From Eupeodes corollae (Eukaryota; Arthropoda; Insecta; Diptera; Syrphidae): DNA of 64,000 bases. Positions 55,761 through 64,000 of this stretch are shown piece after piece (position 1 is the first letter of the stretch; every line of letters starts with the position of its first letter). A model generated the notes under the pieces. The model was not told the DNA's origin. It searched no databases and saw only the letters and a program-made list of their open reading frames with translations. The translations under genes and the position numbers were made by a program. Location: positions 209,687,578 through 209,751,577 of the forward strand of contig NC_079147.1 in assembly GCF_945859685.1 (NCBI RefSeq). Direction: 5' to 3'.

Positions 55761-57419
55761 ACCCTACAATTGTTAAGGCAACACAGATCAACAGTCAAGA
55801 TGATAAGTTATCAGTGTGGGTCGCAGCCAAGCCTTTTTTTTTATTATGAAATGGAAAAACAAAATCTGTATAAACAAATGACAGCTGTCAAAAAGACCAA
55901 CTCCGAAAAAAATATTGCCAGATTGAAAACCACAATGAAAGGTTTCTGCGGGTAAGGTACTTATCCCAATGGCTCTTAAAAAGGTCTTACAGTACTACAA
56001 GAATAAACCATTTGATTATACCGATGATGTTAAATGAAACAAACATGCTTATAGTTTGAAACACTAATAGTTTAACGAAGTTAAAGTATGAGATGTGTAA
56101 TTCTACATAATTAAATTGTTTTAATCTTCTATAACGCTTCATTTTAATAGTAACCTAGTATTGAGTTATAAAAAGCTTAGATTTTAATGGTGGAATTTAT
56201 TCTATGTCACAAAACTTTAATTTTTTAATATTGCATGCACAAGGGATAATTAAATCCAAAACACAATACTTCACTTACCAATTACGTATAATATTAGTCT
56301 AAAAGGTCTTCATTCGTTGTATCTTTACCATAGTTTCAATTACCGTATCTATTTGATTTTATTTTCAAAACGTAAGCGAAATTGTAAAAAAGAAAACTAG
56401 AAATCTTGACACCAAATCATTTTTATTCTTAACAACACTATTTTATTTAACATATTTTAATAAAAAAGTAGGTAAATATTTTTAGAAAAGCGTACCGTTT
56501 GAATTCAACTGACTTTTTCATATTGAAACAACCACGGCCGGCGCGGGTGGTGCGACTGCGAATTGGCAAACAACAAACCGCTAATGGCAACTGACATGGC
56601 TGCATGCATTCGTTTAACAAAATCAAACAAACTCGAATTAAAAATTAACTTTCCCCCGATTTTAACAATCCGAACACAAATTTTGAAACACATATTGTAT
56701 TCATAATATTTTAGTCCACTTTACAAATAATAATTAATATAAAACCAAACAAATGTACACTAAAACAATTAATATTCGATCACTGACCGAACGCGCACTC
56801 CAAATCAAAATTTAACCAAAATGTACTGAGACTGAGATTAACAGGCGTTGGGTCTGTTGAAATGTAAAACAATGCAACGAATGAAAATGATAGGTGTGTT
56901 GGTGTTGATCTTAATTGGTCTGTTTATATTTCTGAGATTTCTGTGAATTTCCTCAGGCGCATTGACAGGGCAATCAAATTAGCTTTTAAATTTTTTTTTC
57001 ATAGAATCATATAAATTCTGCTGTCAGATTTCTAACGGCAAAAATGTAAGTAAGGGGCCAGTTATAGCTATAATTAGTTTTCATCATTAAAAACAAACAA
57101 TGGAGTTTGTTGGCAGCTTGTTTATAGTACAACAAGACAAAAAAAAAAGAATTGTAATATAAACTTTTTGTGGTTGTCAATAAGAAAAATTAAGGTTTTA
57201 TCTACATTTTTCGAATCATTTTCAAATGACACAAATATTTTTAAACCAGTGCTTACATTTGTTGTTTAGTTTCCTTTTAGGGATAAATAGTATAAAAAGA
57301 ATAACTTAAGCAAGGTTACATTAAAAATAAAATAGGAAGTTATTGTAATGGGTCCGATTTGTCAAATTGAAAATTTTGACATTTCTCGACGTTTCAAGGT
57401 CCCTAAAGTCTAAATAAAA
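55761..57419. other. Intergenic, nothing firm
   Basis: AT-rich. A GC-rich patch lies at 56534-56552 within a short minus-strand frame (56505-56693), which I do not consider a proven gene. A piece of the 'cagttatagctat' repeat lies at 57057-57130. Confidence 0.4.
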
Positions 57420-57989
57420 GATTTTTAGAGATATGTTTGTGCGTGTGTGTATACGTTCGTCCGTAAGTTCTGGGACATTTTTTCGTCGTCCATAGCTGAA
57501 GAACCAATGGAGATATTGACTTCAAATTAATTTTGTTACACAGATAATAATGCAGAATCATGCAGAAAGGACTCTCAAACAAATCAAGTGGTTAATTTTT
57601 TTACCATAACCATTAGTTAAATTTTATATAATATATTGTAGCGTGATATCAAATTAGTATTTTTTTGGGAAAAACAACCTTTTTTATAAATTAAAAAAAA
57701 AAAACTGAAACAAAATATTTGTCCCCTAGAATATAATTGTATGCAACGAAAACAAATATTTTGACATCTGGTAAAATTATGAGAAAAATCGAATTGACAG
57801 CTTTGTACAAAAAATACAAAAACAATACTAAAAATTTACTTTCAACTCAAATATCTTTTCAAAAATTAAAAACATTTACTTCAAACTAATTTTATCTCAC
57901 AGAAAATATTGTTTTCAACAATCAGGTAATTTTTATAAAAATCTAAAAGTCAGTTTTCTTATAAAAAATTAAAGTCTACAAAAAATAGT
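57420..57989. repeat. Dispersed AT-rich repeat, copy b
   Basis: Same family as 54766-55760, in the same orientation. It includes a 5' part (gtgtgtgtatacgttcgtcc near 57441) and the shared 'gcagaaaggactctcaaa' at about 57561. Leads directly into the minisatellite. Confidence 0.55.
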
Positions 57990-58890
57990 ACTCAATACTA
58001 TAGAGAGGTTTGGAGATTTCAAGGGAGGTCTAGAAAAATTAAGGGAAGTCTGGAGATTTTAAGGGTGTTCTGTATCATGGAAGGTCTGGAGATTTTAAGG
58101 GAGGTCTAGAAAAATGAGGGGAGATCTAGAAAAATGAAGGGAGATCTGGCAATATCAAGGGAGGTCTGTAGATTTTAAGGGAGGTCTGGAGATTTTAAGG
58201 GAGGTCTGGAGATTTTAAGGGAGGTCTGGAGGTTTCAAGGGAGGTCTAGAAAAATTAAGGGAGGTCTGGAAATGTCAAGGGAGGTCTGGAGATTTCAAGG
58301 GAGGTTTGGAAATATCTAGAGAGGTCTGGCAATATCAAGGGAGCTCTAGAAAAATAAAGGGAGGTCTGGAAATATCATGGGAGGTCTGGAAATATCAAGG
58401 GAGGTTTGGAGATTTCAAGGGGGGCTAGCAAAATCAAGGGAGGTCTGGAAATATTAAGGTAGGTCTAGAAAAATCAAGAAGATCTGGAGATTTCAATTGA
58501 GGTCTAGCAAAATCAAGGGAGGTCTGGAGATTTCAAGGAAGGTCTGGAAATACTAAGGTAAGTCTAGAAAAATCAAAGGAGGCCTGGAAACATCAAGGGG
58601 GGTCTGGAAGTATCAAGGGAGGTCTAATGATTTCAAGGGAGGTCTGAAGATTTCAAGAGGGTCCGGAAAAATCAAGGGAAGTCTGGAGATTTCAAGGGAG
58701 GTCTAGCAAAATAAAGGGAAGTCTGGAGATTTCAAGGGAGCTCTGCAGATTTCAAGGTTGGTCTGGAAATATCGAGGGAGGTCTGGAAATATCATGGAAG
58801 GTCTAGAAAAATCAAAATTCTGAAAATATCAAGGGAGGTCTAGAGATTTCAAGGGAGGTCTTTAAATTTCAAGGGAGGTCTGAAGATCTG
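57990..58890. repeat. 20-bp minisatellite
   Basis: About 45 imperfect head-to-tail units of roughly 20 bp. The consensus is close to gggaggtctggaaatatcaa, with a frequent variant gggaggtctggagatttcaa and a subset with 'tctagaaaaatcaa'. The top strand is purine-rich. The array has no open frame across it. Confidence 0.92.
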
Positions 58891-59696
58891 AAATAAATAC
58901 AAATATTTCAATTTTGAAGAAAATCTTATTTTTGAATTTAACTATCATTACTACCATTAAACCAAGTTAAGTCTAGAGAAAAACATTAAATTTAAAATTT
59001 GTATTAAGTGTGTTTTTTGAAATGGAACAAAACTGGCATAAAATGTACTTTTTTTAAAGGAAATCTTCTGGTATTGTAATTTAAATATTATATCTGATGA
59101 TGGCTTTTTCTAACATTTTAGGACTTGAAACTAACGCAGAAAATGGTGTCGCTTCGGCTTTTCGACGTAGACTAGCTACTTTACATATCCCTATAGAAAA
59201 TAGTTAAGCAGCGTGGCATTAAATCGCAAGATTTTTGGGACCAATGCACAGGTCCGCAACTTAAAACAGTGACCAAATGTTTTGTTCATTAAATTAATTT
59301 TGGAACGAGTTGTATGGCGCCAGCGTCTTCTTGAAACCCAGCTCTTGTACATCATAACTGTTCAATTCATGAACGAAAAATTTAGTAATTAACTCTTAAT
59401 TCGGTCAACATTGCCCGTGACGTGCTGGCCAGAATTTCTTAAACTATCAATGTATGCGATTTAATGTCATTAGTTATGTCAATTATTATCAATTGTTACC
59501 TTTTTTGTACATTAACTTTATTTTACTCTGAAGTTAAAAAAAGAAACACAGAAAAATCATAGCAAAATAATTGATTATATTTTGCAAAGTTTCCAATGTT
59601 TAAAACGTAAAGAATTAATTTTCTATAGAAAACATTAATATATACGAACATGTGGCAACCCTAGTATTTTAAAAAAACTAATTATAAGCAACTATT
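58891..59696. other. Intergenic spacer before P4
   Basis: AT-rich, with a less AT-rich stretch at 59130-59430 that has no convincing open frame. No RNA gene is recognised. Confidence 0.4.
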
Positions 59697-59802
59697 TATA
59701 AGACCACGTAACTGAAATTAATGAAGCAGATAAATAAAGAGCTTTTGTGAAGCAGGGAAGCGTAGAATACACCTGACAAAGCTAATATTTTCCTGTTCCA
59801 GA

Positions 59803-59974
59803 ATGGATCAACTAATATTTCTAACAGTTTTCTTTATTGGAATGCTTTTCTATTTGGTGAGTTTTGAATTCTTTAATTTTTTTTTAAATAAAAATGTAAT
59901 AAAAAAACTTTTAGACAGAAGCTGGGAAACATGATCCACCTCCTTTTTGGATTCCCGATCGCAGATTCGGGTAA
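59803..59974 (+). CDS. Mini secreted peptide P4, two exons (59803-59856, 59915-59974)
   Basis: Exon 1 encodes MDQLIFLTVFFIGMLFYL and ends at a phase-0 donor (GTGAGT). The intron of 58 bp (59857-59914) ends in tttttag-like cttttag. Exon 2 encodes TEAGKHDPPPFWIPDRRFG and a stop. The precursor is 37 residues: a signal peptide, probably cleaved after TEA, then a 16-residue peptide. The C-terminal RRFG could be processed to an amidated RRF end, since Gly donates the amide. A TATA-like tataag lies at 59697-59702 and AATAAA at about 60061-60066. The layout copies P1-P3. An alternative acceptor 4 bp downstream gives a less plausible frame. No homologue recognised. Confidence 0.62.
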
Positions 59975-61342
59975 GATCACAAAATCAAAACTTTAGAACT
60001 GAGTGAGCCAAGGAAATGACATATTGACATGTCTTTAAATGCAAATATATAAAATATTATTAATAAAAGAAATTTGATGTTTGCGAATTTTAATTAAATA
60101 CAAAAACGTATGTATGTATATTTTAGAACTGCTCTGAGAAAACTTCATAAACACAAAAAAATAACTTTTTATTAGTCTAAACCTGAACTTGGTTGATACA
60201 CCAGCTGTTTGTTTAAACTATAGAAATGCAAACATATTCTATAATACTTTTGAAAGCATGTCTAATATAAACAAATAAACATCGCAAGCTGAAGAGCAAT
60301 ATAAATAAATAAACAACAAATCCAGGCTTACCAAGTATTTTGAATTCGTTTAATTTTTCATTGGTCATTTAGGAGATTAAAAATTGAATTTAGTATTTAA
60401 AGGGATTGTTAGGTGTCACTTTTCATCATCGAAACCAATCATTAGAATTCTCTTGACAGATTGGTTATAGCTCTAATTGAGAATTTCTGTTATTGGAAAC
60501 TGTCAAAATAATACAGCCAACCGTCGAGGTAAATTCAACCGCTAGCTTATATAGGGTGGTTGAGTTTTAAGGCCGATGTTAGTTTAGAATAAAACACAAA
60601 TTATTAAGGAATATATTCTCATATCTTTTTATATATGGGTGATTATACAAAAGTTGGGTAACTCAATGTCATTAACCAATATATACAAAGTCTGATTATA
60701 TTTTATTGAGATTGCAATTTATTTTAAAACAATGGAAAGACCTTTATTTAGTCACCCAATTTTAGTTCTTCATTTTAAATACAAGTTATTAAAAAAACAC
60801 AATTAGTTTTTAAAATGCCAGTCCTCTGACATGTCACAACCCTGAAAACCAACCATTGAGTGACTGTCTATGAAACATTATCATTGATTTGAAAAAAAAC
60901 TTATTAATTTAATACAATCTGCCATGTATATAGTTTAATATATACGTAGAACTTTCATAATGCAGTGTTCTCTACTTTTTTAAAAAAATAAGAAATTTGG
61001 TGTTCAGTTTCATTCGTTAATCCCTTTCGTGTTATTTAAATTTGAAATTCGTGCGAAATATCGCCGACTCACTGCCAAATCACACTGTTTAGTACATTTT
61101 GCATACTACTTTTTCTAAACATATTTTAATGAAATATATACAACTTCACTTCACGCAACTTAACTTAACTAACCTATAAATTGCATTGCAACATCTTAAA
61201 TCTTTTTTTTTGCTCTTGGACACAGAACTTGCCACAATTATAATTTTTTAATTAAATAAAGGAAATCATTATAAGAAATTTAAAATTAGTCATAATTTCA
61301 AATTAATAAGAAACTAAAAATTATTAGTTTCACGTTTAAACA
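59975..61342. other. Spacer and probable BEL/Pao 5' LTR
   Basis: A P4 polyadenylation signal lies near 60061. A degraded 'cagttatagctat'-type repeat is at about 60404-60530. The last few hundred bases before 61342 are probably the left LTR of the BEL/Pao element, ending in ...aaaca; its start could not be fixed without the right LTR. Confidence 0.4.
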
Positions 61343-61395
61343 TTGGTTACCCCCGACGTGATTTCATCAAGAAACACGTCAAATAATACAAACAC

Positions 61396-62831
61396 ATGGG
61401 TAAAGAAAACGAAGGGGACGATGGGCAGAAAGGTTCAGTGAACGAAAAGAAGTAGAAGCAATTGGAACAACTTCGAACACGACGATCTGTTCTCATCGAT
61501 CAAATAAAACGCTGCAGTGATTTTGTGTTGAGGTTGAGCAAAAACCCGATTTAACTTCAGTTCCAGAAATCAAACTTCGACACGAGGCACTCATGGAATC
61601 GTTTGCGAACTTTCAGAAGGTTCAATTAAAAATTGAAGAAGGAGATCCCATCGAAATTGAAACTACAACTCGATCGGATAATGAGGAATCATCATCACTT
61701 CAGGTTATGTTAAATAAATTGGAAGGTCTATCGTTGGACTCATCAACATCATTTAATATGACTCAAAACAGGTTTGATCCAGTTAAACTTCCAAAGATTG
61801 AACTTCCTATTTTTACAGGCGACATTACCACGTGGATGTCATGGTTTGAGACCTTTAGCTCTCCTGTACACAACAACACACACCTCAACAATCTCTCTAA
61901 ATTTCATCATCTGGTCAGCAAGTTAGGTGAAGCAGCAAGATCTCCAATTGACGGACTAAAAATTGTGGAAGAAAATTATGAAAAGGCTCTAGAGAGGCTA
62001 AAGGAGCGCTATGAAACCAAGCACGTCATTGCTCAAGAGCATCTCCACCGCATCTTTAATTTGCCACGAGTTTTGAAACCATCAGCTGAGGAGTTCAGAA
62101 GTTTAATTGACAAGAACAATAACCATCTGACTTGTTTGAGGAATTTGAAACGTCCCGTCGACCAATGGGATGACTTAATAGTATACTTATTGACATCAAA
62201 ATTGGACAACTTTACTGCCAACCGTTGGAAAGAAGAATCCTCTGTGGACCGCTTTCCAACTCTAGTAGAATTCAATGCTTTTATAAAAATAAGGTGCCAA
62301 ATAATAGAAGGTAACATCTTAAATCATTCCTTATCTAACACTAGTTCAATTAACAATAAGGGTAATCTAAATAATCAACGCCCTGTACAAAAATCTTTTA
62401 TTAAACCAACAGAATCGAAAATCAAATGTTCATTCTGTCACAAATCTGGTTATTTTATTTATAAATGCTTTAAATTCTTAAATATATCTGATCGTTATCA
62501 GCAAACTAAAGAACTACACTTGTGTAAAAATTGTCTAAAAACAGACCAGCATGCATCATCCCATTGTTGTGCCAATGTTTGTCATATTTGTGGGCAATTG
62601 CATCACACTTTATTGCACTGCGATAGTGCTCCGTCATCAAATCCAGTTATCATCGATGAATCGACATATCCATTGAACACAAACACAGCTGTTTTTGATC
62701 CCTCCTCCTCCGGTGCCGTGCCGATTCTAAACACATTCTCACGTCATCAAAAAACTGTACTTGAATGGGTAGTTTCAGGACAATATCAGCATAATCAGGA
62801 AAAAATACAACCCCAGATCAAAAAGATATAA
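61396..62831 (+). pseudogene. BEL/Pao gag
   Basis: The likely original start ATG is at 61396, but an in-frame TAG follows at about 61453 and a frame change near 61550. The long open part is 61593-62831 (412 residues). It has the Pao-type gag core (LPKIELPIFTGD, WMSWFETF, then HLVSKLGEAA) and Cys/His knuckles near its end (CSFCHKSGYFIYKC, then LCKNCLKT and CHICGQLHHTLLHC). Gag forms the particle shell and binds RNA. Inactive here because of the upstream lesions. Confidence 0.85.
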
Positions 62832-64000
62832 CATTCCTAGATTTTGGGAAATTGAAAATGGAAGTGACCTGATTAATACAGAGTTCAAATTCAAAGATTT
62901 GGAGTTAGAGTGTGAGGAGTGACCTGATTAATACAGAGTTCAAATTCAAAGATTTGGAGTTAGAGTGTGAGGAGCACTTTAAGGCTAATGTTTGTAGATT
63001 TTATAATGGAAGATACCAGGTTCGATTGCCTTTTAAAACAGATTCCTTGAAGTTGGGTGAATCTTACTCCCAAGCTTTAAATCGTTTTAAATCTTTGGAA
63101 ATACTGAAGAACTGTTGGCAAGAGGAGGATTTATTTTGCGAAAGTGGTGTTCTAATGACAATAGAATTTTGGAAGCTGTAGATGAAGTTGATAGGGAATC
63201 ACTTTTTAGAATTGCTGATTCACACGCAATAAAAACTTTAGGAACTTATTGGGATCCAAGATCTGATAAGCTGCTTTATGACTGCCCTGAGAAGCATAAC
63301 AATAACTCCATTACAAGAAGAATAGTGCTATCTGAAATTGCTAAGCTTTTTGATCCCTTGGAACTAATAAATCCAATTATAGTTTTAGCAAAGGTTTTTA
63401 TGCAACAACTTTGGCAAGATGGCTTTGATTGGGATGAAAGTTTGCCAATGGAATACCACAGTCGTTCGTTAAAGTTAAGAGAAGAATTAGAACATCTGGG
63501 AAAGTTTCAATTTGATCGTAGAGCTTTTTATGGTGCTGAAAACATTCAACTTCATGCCTTCGCTGATAGCTCTGAATACGCATATGGTACATGTTTATAT
63601 ATTCGATCCAGTAAGGAAAACGGAGAAATTTCAGTGAACCTCTTATGTTCAAAATCTAGATTTGCTCCAGTAAAGAAGGTTTCAATACCTCGTTTAGAAT
63701 TATGTGCAGCTGTATTGATAGTTCATCTAACAGAAAAAATCTTAAATATCTTTAAAGGCAAGTTTTCTAAGGTTTTCTACTGGACAGACTCCACTATTGT
63801 GTTGAGTTGGATTTCAGAAGCATCTTCAAATTTCGAAACTTTTGTTGCCGTTCGAGTAGCAATTATTCAAAATCTGACAAAGGTGGATCAATGGCATCAT
63901 GTACGATCGAAAATTAACCATGCAGACATCATATCCCGAGGTGCGTACCCTCTTGAACTACTCAAGTCACATCGTTGGTTCTATGGTCCAAAGTATCTTA
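62832..64000 (+). pseudogene. BEL/Pao pol remnant
   Basis: Pol similarity begins just after gag (FWEIE), is thrown out of frame by the 55-bp duplication, resumes at 62912-63181, and then shifts again. From about 63130 to the window end one frame is open and shows the segment after the RT active site (RKWCSND), then the RNase H-type region (HAFADSS, CSKSRFAP, RLELCAA, WTDSTIVLSWI). The catalytic YVDD block expected between these parts is absent. The integrase, if present, lies beyond the window. Confidence 0.85.

Larger units (their letters stand above)
61343..64000 (+). mobile_element. BEL/Pao LTR retrotransposon, internal region, runs off the edge
   Basis: Starts at a primer-binding-site-like stretch ttggttacccccgacgtgat (61343-61362). 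A gag region and the 3' part of pol follow, cut by the window end. Gag has stops upstream of 61593, pol is frameshifted by a 55-bp tandem duplication (62863-62972), and the reverse-transcriptase core is deleted near 63100. The copy is defective. Confidence 0.88.

Noticed and set aside
56505..56693. Minus-strand 62-residue frame over a GC-rich patch
   Set aside because: Possible first exon of an unknown gene, but no splice site or homology supports it.
57990..58890. CRISPR-like array
   Set aside because: The units are contiguous and imperfect with no unique spacers, in eukaryotic DNA. It is a minisatellite.

Overview
This looks like nuclear DNA of a higher fly (Diptera, probably Brachycera). 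The supporting signs are AT-rich DNA, short GT-AG introns, TATA boxes about 60-75 bp upstream of small secreted-peptide genes, single-exon BTB-BACK-Kelch genes, and a dense load of insect-type transposable elements (RTE-, LOA- and Jockey-like LINEs, a tRNA-derived SINE, Tc1/mariner, hAT, PIF/Harbinger, BEL/Pao). I cannot name the species.

The main feature is a tandem segmental duplication. A unit of about 24.2 kb carries, in order: Kelch gene B, a repeat-rich spacer, Kelch gene A, secreted peptide gene P1, transposon remnants, secreted peptide gene P2, more remnants and, at least once, peptide gene P3. The window opens in the last 285 bp of one Kelch B. The first unit runs to about 23.2 kb, with Kelch A at 3239-4900, P1 at 5471-5990, P2 at 11472-11832 and P3 at 20079-20433. 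A second Kelch B (23214-24530) starts the next unit, which is nearly identical to the first until its Kelch A breaks at about 28092 inside a PIF/Harbinger transposase fragment. A third unit starts at about 29149, just upstream of an intact Kelch A (29569-31230). It carries P1 and P2 copies and ends at about 50341. The in-window copy count is Kelch B x2 (one partial), Kelch A x3 (two intact, one truncated), P1 x2, P2 x2, P3 x1.

The two long copies (2823-19293 and 29149-50341) act as empty-site controls for each other. A 5'-truncated LINE sits only in copy 1, inside a SINE, with a 15-bp target duplication. A 5.5-kb hAT element sits only in copy 3, inside an old Tc1 element, with an 8-bp target duplication. 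It is itself interrupted by a 2.7-kb long-inverted-repeat element that I could not classify firmly.

Right of the array lie a minus-strand coiled-coil protein gene (50437-51381), a decayed but nearly full-length RTE-type LINE (about 51690-54765), AT-rich repeat DNA with a 20-bp minisatellite (about 57990-58890), a tiny fourth secreted-peptide gene P4 (59803-59974), and a broken BEL/Pao retrotransposon running off the right edge.

P1-P4 share a first exon encoding little more than a hydrophobic signal sequence, a phase-0 intron immediately after it, and unrelated mature peptides in exon 2. This suggests a fast-evolving secreted-peptide family amplified together with cullin-adaptor-type Kelch genes. 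A reproductive or gland role is conjecture. Because copies differ mainly by transposon insertions, concatenated haplotypes in the assembly must be excluded.
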